Made by a program: the position numbers and the translations under genes | Shown here: positions 8,847-18,330 of the stretch, in pieces | How positions within the stretch are numbered: position 1 is the stretch's first letter | Layout of the letters: each line of letters begins with the position of its first letter | The notes under the pieces: generated by a model | The model's database searches: none | What the model was told of the DNA's origin: nothing | Seen by the model: the letters and a program-made list of their open reading frames with translations, nothing else | Source of the DNA: Gordonia iterans | GTDB lineage: Bacteria; Actinomycetota; Actinomycetes; Mycobacteriales; Mycobacteriaceae | Direction: 5' to 3' | Assembly: GCF_002993285.1 (NCBI RefSeq) | Contig: NZ_CP027433.1 | Location: 3,038,001 to 3,102,000 of the forward strand | Length of the DNA: 64,000 nucleotides

Positions 8847-11093
8847 CTACGACTTCTCCAGGTAGCCGAGCTTCGACGGCAGCAGCACCGAGTCGACCAG
8901 GTCCGCGAGCGCGGGGTGGGCGGCCAGCGGCAGATCGGCCAGCACGACCTCCGTCGCCAGCTCGCGGGCGTCAGCGATGACGTCGGCATCCTCGAGCAGA
9001 CTCAGGAAGTGCAACGACGACTTCCCGCCCGACTGCGCCGCCCCCAGAACGTCGCCTTCGCGGCGCGCTTCGAGATCGATGCGGGCCAGTTCGAAACCGT
9101 CGTTGGAGCCGGCGACGGCCTCCAGCCGGGCCCGCGCACTCGTGCCGTCCTTGGCCGTGGTCAGCAGCAGACACAGTCCCGCGTGCCGGCCACGACCCAC
9201 GCGGCCGCGGAGCTGGTGCAGCTGGCTCACGCCGAAACGCTCGGCGTTCACGATTACCATCATCGTCGCGTTCGGCACGTCGACGCCGACCTCGATCACC
9301 GTGGTGGAGACCAGCACGTCCAGCTCACCGCGCGTGAAGCGGTCCATCACCTCGGTCTTCTCGTCGGCCGGCATGCGCCCGTGCAGGTAGGCGATCGTGC
9401 GGTGCACCAGCGGGCCGGACCGCGTCAGCCGCTCCCACTGCTCCAGGACGGAGACCTCGTCGGAGTCCGCATTCGACTTCTCGTCGCCGATCCTGGTGCA
9501 CACCACGTACACCTGCCGCCCCTGTGCGATCTCTTCCTCGGCGCGCTCCCACACGCGATCCACCCACTTGGGCCGGTCCATCGGTACCACCGTGGTCGAG
9601 ATCGGCTGTCTGCCCCGCGGCAGCTCGCTCATGGTCGAGGTCTCCAGGTCGCCGAAGGTGATCATCGCGACCGTCCGCGGGATCGGCGTCGCCGTCATCA
9701 CCAGGAAGTGCGGACGGTTCACCCTTCCCTTGGCGCGCAACGTGTCCCGCTGTTCGACGCCGAAACGGTGCTGCTCGTCGACGACGACCATCCCCAGATC
9801 GAAGAACTCGACGTTGTCCTCCAGCAGCGCATGCGTGCCGATGACGATGCCCGCCTGTCCGGTCACGATGTCGAGCAGATTCCGCTTCCGCTCGGCGGTC
9901 TTCTGAGAACCGGTCAGCAGCGCCACCTGGGTGGCGCCGTCGGCGGCGCCCAGCTCGCCGCCCCGGGCCAGATCACCGAGCATCGTCATCACCGTCCGAT
10001 AGTGCTGCGCGGCGAGGACTTCCGTCGGCGCCAGGACGGCGCACTGATGACCGTTGTCGACCACCCGCAGCATCGCGAGCAGGGAGACCAGCGTCTTACC
10101 CGAACCGACCTCGCCCTGGAGCAGCCGGTTCATCGGATGGCGCTCCCCGATATCGTGCCCGATCTCGCCGAGCACCTCGCGCTGGCCCGCAGTGAGTTCG
10201 AACGGCAGCGCGGCGAGCAACGCGTCCTCCAGGCCGCCCGGCACGTGCGGGCAGGCGTGCGCCGACTCGGTGCCCGCGGCTATGCGGCTCTGCGCCAGAG
10301 CGGTCTGCACGGCCAGCGCCTCGTCGAACTTCAACCGCGCCTTGGCTTCGGCGATGTCGGCCTGCGTCTGGGGCAGATGAATCTTCCGGATCGCCTCATC
10401 ACTGGTGATCAGTCCGCGTTCGGCTCGCTGCGCGCCGGTCAGCGCGTCCTCCGCGGGCGGGAGCTCGCCGAGGATCTGCCGGATCGCGCGCCAGATCTCC
10501 CAGGTCTGGACGTTCTTGGTGGCCGGATACATGGGCACGATGTCCCGGGAGAAGTGATCCATGTCCTCGGCCGACGCGACGTGATCGGGATCGGACTCCG
10601 CCTGTTCGTCGTACATCTCGGTGAGCATCGACGACCCGACGACACGGTCGTCGAAGGCGTCCGGGAGGATCAGCCACTCCGGGTGCGACAGCTGGATCTG
10701 CCCGCGGTAATACTTGACCGTGCCGGCCAGCGCGAGCCGCGTCCCGGGCAGCAACCGCTTCTTCATCCACCGCGCGTTGAAGAAGCTGACCTCGTAGGTG
10801 CGGCGACCGTCGTTCACCACGACCTTCAGGAAACTGCCCGACTTGCGCTTCATCGGGATCATCTCGGCCCGGGTCACGTGTCCGACCACGTTGACCCAGC
10901 TGCCCACTTCGGGCAACTCGTCGTCCGCGGTGTCACCGCGCGCCAGGTAGCGCCGGGGCGCATAGCGCAACAACTCCCCCACTGTCACCAATTCGAGGTC
11001 CGCGAGCTTGGCGACCAGCCCGGGATCCAGGGAGGTGTCCGACAGCTCGGTCGCCATACCGAACCGCCCGGCGGTGCTGCTGCCCTTCGTCAT
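8847..11093 (-). CDS. recG: ATP-dependent DNA helicase RecG
   Basis: RecG remodels stalled replication forks and branch-migrates recombination intermediates. The 748-residue protein has an N-terminal OB-type wedge domain (about 55-150), Walker A GEVGSGKT at 327-334, the DEQH box at 439-442, motif III VMTATPIPRT, and the motif VI region QLRGRVGRGRHAG. Length is normal. The ATG at 11093 is five bases past the DAK2 stop; an internal ATG at 11057 (MATELSD) is an alternative. The DAK2-recG pairing is conserved in actinobacteria. Confidence 0.95.
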   Translation of the reverse strand: MTKGSSTAGRFGMATELSDTSLDPGLVAKLADLELVTVGELLRYAPRRYLARGDTADDELPEVGSWVNVVGHVTRAEMIPMKRKSGSFLKVVVNDGRRTYEVSFFNARWMKKRLLPGTRLALAGTVKYYRGQIQLSHPEWLILPDAFDDRVVGSSMLTEMYDEQAESDPDHVASAEDMDHFSRDIVPMYPATKNVQTWEIWRAIRQILGELPPAEDALTGAQRAERGLITSDEAIRKIHLPQTQADIAEAKARLKFDEALAVQTALAQSRIAAGTESAHACPHVPGGLEDALLAALPFELTAGQREVLGEIGHDIGERHPMNRLLQGEVGSGKTLVSLLAMLRVVDNGHQCAVLAPTEVLAAQHYRTVMTMLGDLARGGELGAADGATQVALLTGSQKTAERKRNLLDIVTGQAGIVIGTHALLEDNVEFFDLGMVVVDEQHRFGVEQRDTLRAKGRVNRPHFLVMTATPIPRTVAMITFGDLETSTMSELPRGRQPISTTVVPMDRPKWVDRVWERAEEEIAQGRQVYVVCTRIGDEKSNADSDEVSVLEQWERLTRSGPLVHRTIAYLHGRMPADEKTEVMDRFTRGELDVLVSTTVIEVGVDVPNATMMVIVNAERFGVSQLHQLRGRVGRGRHAGLCLLLTTAKDGTSARARLEAVAGSNDGFELARIDLEARREGDVLGAAQSGGKSSLHFLSLLEDADVIADARELATEVVLADLPLAAHPALADLVDSVLLPSKLGYLEKS

Positions 11094-11098
11094 GGCAC

Positions 11099-12805
11099 CT
11101 ATTCGACGCCGATCTGCAGCAGCTGGCCGGTCTGGCCGCCGTCGTACATCGCCAGCTCGATGCCCGGGTACTCACGGTGCAGGTGCTCGGAGATCCGCGC
11201 ACGGGTTTCGGCGCACAGGTCCCGGCCGACCAGGATCGTGACCAGCTCGCCGCCGGTGCCCAGCATCAAGTCGAGCAGCTTGGCCGCGGCGAGCGCCTGG
11301 TCGTCGTCGATCACCAGCACGTCCGAACCGATCAGTCCGAGGGTGTCGCCGAGCTCGCAGGTGCCGACCAGCGTCATCATCCGCGACGTCGATCGGCGCA
11401 GCGATCCCCAGCGCGTGGCGGCGGCGGCCTCGGCCATGGCGAACGCGTCCACGTCCGGCGACTCGGCCGGCTCGTGCACGGCCAGCGCGGCGAGGCACTG
11501 CACCATCGACAGCGTGGGGATGAATACGAGAGACCGTTTGGACGAGCGCGCGTCCGCACCCACCGACACCAGGTCGGCGGACGCGATCATGCCGTTGCCC
11601 ATGACGATCGTGTGCGCGCTGTCGGCCGCACGGATCGCCTCGGCGACTGTCGCCGGATGGATCCCGTGATCGGTCCGCACCACCACGGCGCCCGCGTCGG
11701 CGAAGAGCTCCGCCGCGCCGTCACCCTGGGCGAGCACCAGCACCGCACGCTTGTGCCGCGGCGGCGGCTCGTTGGCGCCGGGGTCCTTGCGCACCTCGTC
11801 GAGCAGAAAGCAGCTGATCCGGATGTCCCGCACCTCGCCGACCCGGAGCCCCGCCTCGATCGCCTCGCCGGGCACATCGGTGTGCACGTGAACCGAGAAC
11901 TGCTCGGCGTCCGCGGAGCTGTCGCCCACGATCACCACCGAATCGCCCAGCTGACCGAGTTCGTCGCGCAGCGCGGCGATTCGGGTGCCGTCGTCGGCGA
12001 CCAGGATGTACATCACCTCGAAGTCGGTGTCGCCCGAGCCGGAGCACTCGCCGCCGGCATGCCCGGTGTCGGTCATCGACCCGCGGTAGGTACGACGGCG
12101 ATTCGCGACGCCGGTCACGACGAGCACCATCGCGTCGAGCAGCACCAGGAACCCCCGCGCACCGGCGTCGACGACACCCGCATTGGCGAGCTCGATCATC
12201 TGCTCGGTGGTCTCCTCCAGTGCGATCGCCGCCTCGTCGGCGACGGCCCGGACCAGATCGGCCGGAGCGGAGTGGACCTCGCGTGCCGCCACGTCGGCGG
12301 CCACCCGGAGCACGGTGAGCACCGTGCCCTCCCGCGGAACGCTCACCGCACGCTGCGCCGACAGCGAAGCCAGGCGCAGCCCGCTGGCGGTGAGCCGGTT
12401 GAAACTCGGGTCGTTGTCCGCGGTCGCCAGGTCGGCGGCATCGGCCAGGCCCATCAGGATCTGCGACAGGATGATTCCCGAGTTGCCCCGCGCATTCGCC
12501 ACCGCACCGTCGGCGAGCGTGCGCGTGACGGTGCACAGATCGGCGTCGACGGGCAGGTCGTCGAGTGCATCCGCGGCTCCGGCCATGGTGAACGCCATGT
12601 TGCTTCCGGTGTCCGCGTCCGGGATGGGGAACACGTTGAGGTCATTGATCTCGCCGCGTTGCTCGGCGAGGCCGTCCGCGCAGGCCCGCGCCCAGTCGCG
12701 GATCAGACCGGGGCTGATCGGCGCGCTCGCGCCGATCGCGTGCACGCCGCCGACCGGCTGCGCTCCGCTGACCGGCTGCGCTCCGCTGACCGGCTGCATT
12801 CCCAC
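11099..12805 (-). CDS. DAK2-domain protein (dihydroxyacetone kinase-like, FakA type)
   Basis: This is a 568-residue protein of the DAK2/YloV family. The N-terminal DAK2 domain has the ATP/Mg signature PIPDADTGSNM and the segment ARGNSGIILSQ, followed by a middle and a C-terminal domain. In Firmicutes the homologue FakA is the ATP-binding half of fatty-acid kinase; whether this one phosphorylates fatty acids is not shown. I take GTG at 12805 because AGAAGG sits at good spacing ahead of it; the ATG at 12799 is two codons later. Residues 4-18 contain an SGAQPV tandem repeat from 18-bp DNA units. It lies directly before recG and divergent from rpmB. Confidence 0.87.
   Translation of the reverse strand: MGMQPVSGAQPVSGAQPVGGVHAIGASAPISPGLIRDWARACADGLAEQRGEINDLNVFPIPDADTGSNMAFTMAGAADALDDLPVDADLCTVTRTLADGAVANARGNSGIILSQILMGLADAADLATADNDPSFNRLTASGLRLASLSAQRAVSVPREGTVLTVLRVAADVAAREVHSAPADLVRAVADEAAIALEETTEQMIELANAGVVDAGARGFLVLLDAMVLVVTGVANRRRTYRGSMTDTGHAGGECSGSGDTDFEVMYILVADDGTRIAALRDELGQLGDSVVIVGDSSADAEQFSVHVHTDVPGEAIEAGLRVGEVRDIRISCFLLDEVRKDPGANEPPPRHKRAVLVLAQGDGAAELFADAGAVVVRTDHGIHPATVAEAIRAADSAHTIVMGNGMIASADLVSVGADARSSKRSLVFIPTLSMVQCLAALAVHEPAESPDVDAFAMAEAAAATRWGSLRRSTSRMMTLVGTCELGDTLGLIGSDVLVIDDDQALAAAKLLDLMLGTGGELVTILVGRDLCAETRARISEHLHREYPGIELAMYDGGQTGQLLQIGVE
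12752..12797. repeat. 18-bp tandem repeat at the 5' end of the DAK2 gene
   Basis: Two full 18-bp units (GACCGGCTGCGCTCCGCT on the plus strand) at 12752-12769 and 12770-12787 are followed by a partial third. The frame is kept and SGAQPV is encoded repeatedly near the N-terminus, in a region that is probably unstructured. Confidence 0.9.
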
Positions 12806-12931
12806 GGTGTCCCTTCTGCCCGGCTCCGATACGACCCGCACCACCAGAGGCGCACGGGCGTGCACGATGTGTCTGAGATTACGCGGCCCCGCCGACATCG
12901 CGGGCACTGCTCTGGCGAGCCGCGTCACGAT

Positions 12932-12961
12932 TTGTCAGGCCCGGCCCCGGCCGGTTAATCT
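12932..12961 (+). promoter_or_regulatory. Candidate promoter for rpmB
   Basis: TTGTCA at 12932-12937 and TAATCT at 12956-12961 are separated by 18 bp, a fair match to a sigma-70-type housekeeping promoter. Transcription would begin about 80 bp before rpmB. A good ribosome binding site (AAGGGAG) precedes the rpmB ATG. Confidence 0.5.
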
Positions 12962-13049
12962 GTTCGGGTTGCCTGCCCGGGTGCGCATATCCGTATGTCA
13001 CTCGCCCGGCAGGTGAGTCAACCACCACTTTCAACCAAGGGAGTTCGAC

Positions 13050-13241
13050 ATGGCTGCCGTCTGTGACATCTGCGGCAAGGGCCCCGGCTTCGGCAAGTCG
13101 GTCTCGCACTCGCACCGTCGCACCAACCGCCGCTGGAACCCGAACATCCAGTCGGTTCGCGTCGAGGTCGCCCCGGGCAACCGCAAGCGCAAGAACGTCT
13201 GCACCTCGTGCCTGAAGGCCGGCAAGACCGCCTCGGTCTGA
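13050..13241 (+). CDS. rpmB: 50S ribosomal protein L28
   Basis: This 63-residue basic protein matches L28. It keeps both zinc-ribbon cysteine pairs, CDIC at residues 5-8 and CTSC near 53-56, so it is the zinc-binding (C+) form. The segment [18 protein letters not shown] is typical of the family. It is preceded by AAGGGAG at proper spacing and followed by a strong hairpin terminator. The recG-DAK2 operon is divergent, as in mycobacteria. Confidence 0.96.
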   Translation: MAAVCDICGKGPGFGKSVSHSHRRTNRRWNPNIQSVRVEVAPGNRKRKNVCTSCLKAGKTASV

Positions 13242-13266
13242 GCCGACCGCCCGACCATCACGATCG

Positions 13267-13299
13267 ATCGCCGTTCGGCCTTGAAGGCCGGGCGGCGAT
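13267..13299 (+). terminator. Hairpin terminator after rpmB
   Basis: Arms ATCGCCG and CGGCGAT enclose a second paired block CGGCC/GGCCG around a TTGAA loop, joined by two T-G wobble pairs. It starts 25 bp after the rpmB stop. No long T-run follows, as is common for actinobacterial terminators. Confidence 0.75.
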
Positions 13300-13366
13300 T
13301 CGTCGTCTCCGCGCGCTCCGCGCCCTGCGCCTCCCCGCCCGGAGCGCACACCCTAGAGTCATCGTC

Positions 13367-14158
13367 ATGACTGACCGATTCACCACATTGCACGACGACG
13401 GAGTCCTGGAGCTGACCGTCTCCTTGACGACCGCAGGCAACTCCCTCGACCACGAGGCCGTGCTGGCCGGCCGCGCGGCCCTGCAGTCGGTGATGCGCGG
13501 TCATCTGAAGGCACGCTCGGTCCTTCTCACCGGCCGCGGCGACAACTTCTGCGCGGGCGGCAACGTGAAGCACTTCCACGACGCCCCGCAGCGCGGCGAG
13601 TTCCTGCGCGGCCTCGCCCACGATCTGCACGGCCTTCTGTCGGATCTGCACACCACCGCGCTGCCCACCGTCGCCGCGGCCCAGGGGTGGGCCGCGGGCG
13701 CCGGCATGTCGATCGTCCTGCACGCGGACTTCGCGGTAGGCGGGCCGTCGAGCAAGCTGCGGCCGGCGTACCCGGGCATCGGCCTCTCCCCCGACGGCGG
13801 CATGTCATGGCTGCTGCCGCGGATCGTCGGCCTGGGCCGAGCACGCACCATTCTGCTGCGCGACGAGGTGCTCGATGCGCAGTCCGCCCTCGAGCTGAGC
13901 ATCCTCAGCGAACTGGTCGACGACGGTCAGGTGAAGCCCCGCGCCCGCGCGATCGCCGCCGAACTGGCCGCCGGTCCCAGCGGGTCGTACGCCGCGATCC
14001 GGCGGCTCCTGTTCGCGTCGTCGTCGAACACCCTGAGCGAACAGTTGCACGCCGAAGCCGAGACGATCGCCGCCGTCGCCGTCACCGGCGAGGGCATCGA
14101 GGGTGTGAACGCCTTCGCGGAGAAGCGATCCCCCGACTTCCCCTCCGCCCGCGGCTGA
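13367..14158 (+). CDS. Enoyl-CoA hydratase/isomerase family protein
   Basis: This 263-residue crotonase-fold protein has the oxyanion-hole segment NFCAGGNVKHF at about residues 60-70 and GWAAGAGMSIVLHADFAV at about 107-124. The catalytic region reads GLSPDGGMSWLLPR. Where true hydratases carry glutamate, this protein has aspartate in SPDGG, so isomerase or another crotonase activity is as likely. The ATG at 13367 begins MTDRFTTL; upstream codons are poor in composition. It stands alone after the rpmB terminator and is convergent with ung. Confidence 0.85.
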   Translation: MTDRFTTLHDDGVLELTVSLTTAGNSLDHEAVLAGRAALQSVMRGHLKARSVLLTGRGDNFCAGGNVKHFHDAPQRGEFLRGLAHDLHGLLSDLHTTALPTVAAAQGWAAGAGMSIVLHADFAVGGPSSKLRPAYPGIGLSPDGGMSWLLPRIVGLGRARTILLRDEVLDAQSALELSILSELVDDGQVKPRARAIAAELAAGPSGSYAAIRRLLFASSSNTLSEQLHAEAETIAAVAVTGEGIEGVNAFAEKRSPDFPSARG

Positions 14159-14171
14159 GACGGCCGGCCCA

Positions 14172-14222
14172 GGTCTGGACTCCGCTCGACCAGCGTGCAG
14201 GGTCTCGACTTCGCCCGACCAG
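14172..14222. repeat. Short TCGA-rich repeat pair between convergent genes
   Basis: Two similar half-units, GGTCTGGACTCCGCTCGACC and GGTCTCGACTTCGCCCGACC, stand side by side. They fill the gap between the crotonase gene and ung. The first half resembles the start of the repeat block at 42392. Confidence 0.7.
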
Positions 14223-14223
14223 C

Positions 14224-14898
14224 TCAGGGCAGACGCCAGTCGACCGGCTCGCCGCCCAGGTCGAGCAGTTCCTCGTTCGCGCGGGAGAAGGGCTTGGAAC
14301 CGAAGAAGCCGCGGGAGGCCGACAGCGGCGACGGGTGCACCGACTCGATCGTCGGGACATCCGGCAGCCATTGCGCGGTCGAGCGCGCATCGTTGCCCCA
14401 GAGGATCGCCACGAGCGGCTCGTCCCGGGCGGCGAGCGCCCGGATCGCGCACTCGGTCACCGCTTCCCAGCCCTTCCGGCGATGCGAGCCGGGCTCACGG
14501 GGCTGCACTGTCAGTACCCGGTTCAGCAGCAGCACGCCGTTGTCGGCCCACGGACTCAGGTCGCCGTTCGACGGGTACGGGTAGCCCAGGTCGTCGCAGT
14601 ACTCGGTGTAGATGTTGGCCAGGGACCGCGGAATCGGTGAGACCTCCGGCGCCACAGAGAAACTCAGACCGACCGCGTGCCCCGGCGTGGGGTACGGATC
14701 CTGCCCGACGATCAGCACCCGCACGTCGTCGAACGGCCGGGCGAAGGCGCGCAGCACGTTCTCTCCGGCCGGCAGGTATCCCCGGCCGGCGGCGTTCTCG
14801 GCCCGCAAGAAGTCGCCCATCACCCCGATCTGGTCCCCGACCGGGGCCAGTGCCCGCGCCCAGCCGGGATCGACCAGTTCGGCCAGTGCTCTGGCCAT
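14224..14898 (-). CDS. ung: Uracil-DNA glycosylase, family 1
   Basis: Ung removes uracil from DNA, which matters in a GC-rich genome prone to cytosine deamination. The 224-residue protein has the water-activating motif [11 protein letters not shown] with catalytic Asp67, the uracil-binding stretch [11 protein letters not shown], and the minor-groove loop [17 protein letters not shown]. Length is normal. Its ATG overlaps the stop of the carbonic anhydrase gene by one base, so the two are probably translated together. Confidence 0.97.
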   Translation of the reverse strand: MARALAELVDPGWARALAPVGDQIGVMGDFLRAENAAGRGYLPAGENVLRAFARPFDDVRVLIVGQDPYPTPGHAVGLSFSVAPEVSPIPRSLANIYTEYCDDLGYPYPSNGDLSPWADNGVLLLNRVLTVQPREPGSHRRKGWEAVTECAIRALAARDEPLVAILWGNDARSTAQWLPDVPTIESVHPSPLSASRGFFGSKPFSRANEELLDLGGEPVDWRLP

Positions 14899-15419
14899 CA
14901 GTCGAGCCGCCGGAGGTTGTCGGCGTAGTACCGCGCGTTCTGGAAGTAGAGCTCGGTGTTGCCGGCCACGTGCCCCTCGGGAACCTCGACGCCCTCGCGC
15001 ACCTTCGCCGGCACGCCCACCGCCATCGACCTCGGCGGGATCTCAGTCTTGTACGGCACCACCGCGCCCGCGCCGACGACCGAGTTGGCGCCGATCGTCG
15101 AACCGTTCAGGACCACCGAACCGGATGCGATCAGACAGTCGTCGCCGATCACCGCCCCCTCGATGTGCGCGTTGTGCCCCACTACGCAACCCGCGCCGAT
15201 CACGGTCGCCTCGGCGAAGGTGCAGTGAACGACGGTGCCGTCCTGAATGTTGGTGCGCGCGCCGACCGTGATGCTGCCGTAGTCGCCGCGCAGCACCGCC
15301 CCGGGCCACACCGAGACCCCGTCACCGAGGGTGACGTCGCCGATCACCGTCGCGTCGGGGTGGATGTACACGTCTGTGCCGAGTACCGGTTCACGATCGC
15401 CGAGTGCGTAGACAGCCAT
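14898..15419 (-). CDS. Gamma-carbonic anhydrase family protein
   Basis: This 173-residue left-handed beta-helix protein is built from hexapeptide repeats (GDVTLG, GAVLRG and GDDCLI are examples). The zinc-site histidines of the gamma class are visible in GTVVHC and in [13 protein letters not shown]. Members include active gamma-carbonic anhydrases and related hexapeptide proteins; activity cannot be judged from sequence alone. It sits 33 bp after the DUF3515 gene and overlaps ung by one base. Confidence 0.88.
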   Translation of the reverse strand: MAVYALGDREPVLGTDVYIHPDATVIGDVTLGDGVSVWPGAVLRGDYGSITVGARTNIQDGTVVHCTFAEATVIGAGCVVGHNAHIEGAVIGDDCLIASGSVVLNGSTIGANSVVGAGAVVPYKTEIPPRSMAVGVPAKVREGVEVPEGHVAGNTELYFQNARYYADNLRRLD

Positions 15420-15452
15420 GGACCGATCTAACCACCCGGGGTGCGACGACCA

Positions 15453-16055
15453 CTATCCGAAGTCCAGCGGCGCCGGTTCGAGTTCGGCCACGATCCCGGA
15501 GATGTCGGTGAGCGCGGCGTTGCCGGCCCCGGCGGGCACCCAGACCGCGATGTAGGGGCGGCGGTCGACCAGCACGTACGCCTGCCCGCGGTTCTCGTCG
15601 GTGTCGGTGATGAACCACTGCACCGGATGCACCACCTGGAGTGAACTGGTCGGTGCCAGCCCTTCCGGCCGAGCCACGCCGCAACGCAATTCCAGCGGCT
15701 CGTTGGTCGCCGAATCGGGATCTGTCCACCGGACCAGATGGCCGTCGACCGTCTTGTCGCGATACTCGCCGAACGAATCCGGGAGCTTCTCGATCAACGG
15801 GCCGCACGCCTGGGTCTCGGCGGTCAGGTTCGACGTCGGGTAGCTCTGGATGGGAGTCTGCGGAATCTCATTGGATTTGATCACCGCATACACGACGAAG
15901 GCGGTGATCACCACGATCGGGATGGTCACCAGCGTCGCGATCAGCGCGGGACTCAGCCGGACCGGCTGGTCGGATGCGGGAGCGCTCCCCGGTGCGGCGG
16001 CGTCGGAGCCGTCGTCCTCCTGCTCGCGATCGGCCTTCGAATCCTCTTCGGTCAT
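15453..16055 (-). CDS. DUF3515-like membrane-anchored protein
   Basis: This 200-residue protein has an acidic N-terminal tail, one hydrophobic segment at about residues 38-57 (SPALIATLVTIPIVVITAFV), and an extracytoplasmic domain. That domain has two cysteines (TQACGPLIE and ELRCGVARP). The layout matches the DUF3515 family, whose mycobacterial member (Rv2980) lies in the same neighbourhood. Function is unknown. I chose the ATG at 16055 (MTEEDSK) because the extra upstream residues look like non-coding sequence. It is divergent from thiL, with only 23 bp between starts. Confidence 0.75.
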   Translation of the reverse strand: MTEEDSKADREQEDDGSDAAAPGSAPASDQPVRLSPALIATLVTIPIVVITAFVVYAVIKSNEIPQTPIQSYPTSNLTAETQACGPLIEKLPDSFGEYRDKTVDGHLVRWTDPDSATNEPLELRCGVARPEGLAPTSSLQVVHPVQWFITDTDENRGQAYVLVDRRPYIAVWVPAGAGNAALTDISGIVAELEPAPLDFG

Positions 16056-16078
16056 GTCACGAGCGTAATGTCGGCGCC

Positions 16079-17101
16079 GTGCAGCACCCACGCGAGCCCG
16101 CCACCGACAGCGGCCGCACCGTCGGCGAGGTCGGCGAACGCGCGCTGATCAAGTTGTTCACCCACGCCGCAGACCAGCGGTCCGGCCCGGGCATCGACGA
16201 CCCGGACGTGGTGATCGGGTCGGGCGACGACGCCGCCGTCCTGCGCGGGCGCGGCGCGGTGGTGGTGAGCACCGACACCGCCGTCGCGGGCCGCCACTTC
16301 CGGTTCGACTGGTCGGAGCCCGAGCAGATCGGGGCCCGCGCGGTGGTGCAGAGCGCGGCCGACGTCGCGGCGATGGGCGGGGTGCTCGACGGGATCGTCG
16401 TCTCCCTCGGATGCCCGCCGCAGACTTCCGTCGCGCGCCTGCTCGCCCTGAACGAGGGTCTCGTCGAGCAGACGCACCGACTCGGCGGGCGCGTACTCGG
16501 CGGCGATCTGGTGTCCTCGCCCACCGTGATCCTCACGGTCACCTCGCTCGGCTCCCTGGCCGGCGTGGAGCCGGTCACGCTGTCCGGCGCGCGGCCCGGC
16601 GACGTGCTGGCCGTGAGCGGTCCGCTCGGCGCCGCAGCCGCCGGCCTCGCCGTCCTCTCAGCGATCGAGTACGGTGCGGATAACGCTCTGGCACAACGGT
16701 TTTCCTCGCTGGTCGCGGCGTACAGGCTGCCCCAGCCGGACCTGTCGCAAGGGCCCCGCGCGGCGCGGGCGGGCGCGCACGCCATGACCGACGTCTCCGA
16801 CGGTCTCGTCGAGGAGATCATCACCGTCGCGGACGCCTCCGGATTGGCCGTCGACGTCGTCTCCGCCACCGTGCCCCGCGCCCCGCAGCTCGACGAGTGC
16901 GCCGCCGAGCTGGGCGTGGATCCGATCCGCTGGGCGCTCACCGGCGGCGAGGATCACCAGCTGCTGGGCGCGTTCGCACCCGCCGACGTCCCGGACGGCT
17001 GGACCGAGATCGGCACGTGCCGGGCCGGTGGGACCGGCGCCACGGTCGACGGCGCTGCGGCGAGCGGACTGCACGGCTGGCAGTCGTTCAGCGAGACCTG
17101 A
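16079..17101 (+). CDS. thiL: Thiamine-monophosphate kinase ThiL
   Basis: ThiL phosphorylates thiamine monophosphate to the active cofactor thiamine diphosphate, which acetolactate synthase (ilvB, same window) also uses. The 340-residue protein shows the AIR-synthase-like fold motifs IGSGDDAAVL, STDTAVAGRHF, ADVAAMGG, GGDLVSSP and DVSDGLVEE. The GTG at 16079 gives the best N-terminus; no ATG is available in frame near it. It is divergent from the DUF3515 gene and convergent with gpsA. Confidence 0.93.
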   Translation: MQHPREPATDSGRTVGEVGERALIKLFTHAADQRSGPGIDDPDVVIGSGDDAAVLRGRGAVVVSTDTAVAGRHFRFDWSEPEQIGARAVVQSAADVAAMGGVLDGIVVSLGCPPQTSVARLLALNEGLVEQTHRLGGRVLGGDLVSSPTVILTVTSLGSLAGVEPVTLSGARPGDVLAVSGPLGAAAAGLAVLSAIEYGADNALAQRFSSLVAAYRLPQPDLSQGPRAARAGAHAMTDVSDGLVEEIITVADASGLAVDVVSATVPRAPQLDECAAELGVDPIRWALTGGEDHQLLGAFAPADVPDGWTEIGTCRAGGTGATVDGAAASGLHGWQSFSET

Positions 17102-17205
17102 TGTGACCCGGTGACTCGCGTTCGCCGCACTCCCGGATCACGTGTCGCGCAGACTCCCGCCCGGCACACCGCGACAAGCGTGGCAACATGGGACGGGCAC
17201 GCCGC

Positions 17206-18222
17206 TCAGGCGTCAGCGCTGCCGTACACCTCGGGCTTGGTGTCGCGGCCCAGGAGCATGCCGACCATGTCCCCGACCGCCAAGCCCTCGTGGCACACCT
17301 GGTACACGGCCTCGGTGAGCGGCATCTCGACCCCGTGCTCGTGCGCCAGCGCGCGCACCGACCTGCACGACTTGACGCCCTCGGCGACCTGACCGTTGGT
17401 GGCGGCCTGAGCCTCCTCCAGCGACTTGCCTTCGCCGAGTCGCGCACCGAAGGTGCGGTTGCGCGAGAGCGGCGACGAACAGGTCGCGACCAGGTCGCCG
17501 ATTCCGGCGAGGCCGGCCAGGGTGCGCATGTCCGCGCCCAGCGCCACTCCCAGACGCATGGTCTCAGCGAGTCCCCGGGTGATCAGTGTGGCCAGCGTGT
17601 TCTCACCGAAACCCATCCCCGAGGCCATGCCGCAGGCCAGGGCGATGACGTTCTTGGCGGCGCCGCCGATCTCGGTGCCCACCACGTCGGTGTTGGTGTA
17701 CGGCCGGAAGTAGGGTGCCGCGAACGCCGCCTGGACGCGCTTGGCGACCTCCTCGTCCGTGCAGGCGATGACCGTGGCCGCGGGCTGCTCTTCGGCGATT
17801 TCGCGCGCGAGGTTCGGTCCGGACAGCACCGCGATCTGCTTCTCGTCGAACCCGCTGACCTCCTTGATCACCTGGCTCATCCGCTCGCCGGTGCTGATCT
17901 CCACGCCCTTGGCCAGCGACAACAACACGGCGTCCGCGGGCAAGTGCTCGCGCCAGCGCTCGAGGTTGCCGCGCAACGACTGCGACGGCACCGCGCACAC
18001 CACCAGTTCGGCGCCGGCCAGCGCCTCCGGCACCGACGACACCGCCCTCAGCGTCTCGGGGAGCCGGACACCCGCGAGATAGTCCGAGTTCTCGTGCGCG
18101 GTGTTGATCTGTTCGGCGAGTTCGGGCCGCCGCGCCCACATCGTCACCTCGTTGCCGGCATCGACGAGGATCTTGGCCACCGCCGTCCCCCACGAACCCG
18201 AACCCATCACCACTGCGCGCAC
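17206..18222 (-). CDS. gpsA: NAD(P)-dependent glycerol-3-phosphate dehydrogenase GpsA
   Basis: GpsA reduces dihydroxyacetone phosphate to sn-glycerol 3-phosphate for phospholipid synthesis. The 338-residue protein starts at a GTG with the dinucleotide-binding motif [11 protein letters not shown], then LSLAKGVE, the signature [23 protein letters not shown] with the catalytic lysine, and [19 protein letters not shown]. Length is normal. In related genomes a D-Ala-D-Ala ligase gene usually sits beside gpsA; here none is present and gpsA abuts thiL convergently. The fbiD gene lies divergently. Confidence 0.95.
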   Translation of the reverse strand: MRAVVMGSGSWGTAVAKILVDAGNEVTMWARRPELAEQINTAHENSDYLAGVRLPETLRAVSSVPEALAGAELVVCAVPSQSLRGNLERWREHLPADAVLLSLAKGVEISTGERMSQVIKEVSGFDEKQIAVLSGPNLAREIAEEQPAATVIACTDEEVAKRVQAAFAAPYFRPYTNTDVVGTEIGGAAKNVIALACGMASGMGFGENTLATLITRGLAETMRLGVALGADMRTLAGLAGIGDLVATCSSPLSRNRTFGARLGEGKSLEEAQAATNGQVAEGVKSCRSVRALAHEHGVEMPLTEAVYQVCHEGLAVGDMVGMLLGRDTKPEVYGSADA

Positions 18223-18330
18223 TGCAGACCACTCCCTCTCGGCTGACTGGGTTCCCACCCTAGTTGCTCCGGCCGTCCGCGCGGCGCGAATCGAGTCCCG
18301 CTCCGTGTCCGCTCCGTCGGGGCGTGCACC

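Noticed and set aside
13208..13366. Earlier start for the crotonase gene inside rpmB
   Set aside because: Residues before the ATG at 13367 are translated from the rpmB terminator and have no family similarity.
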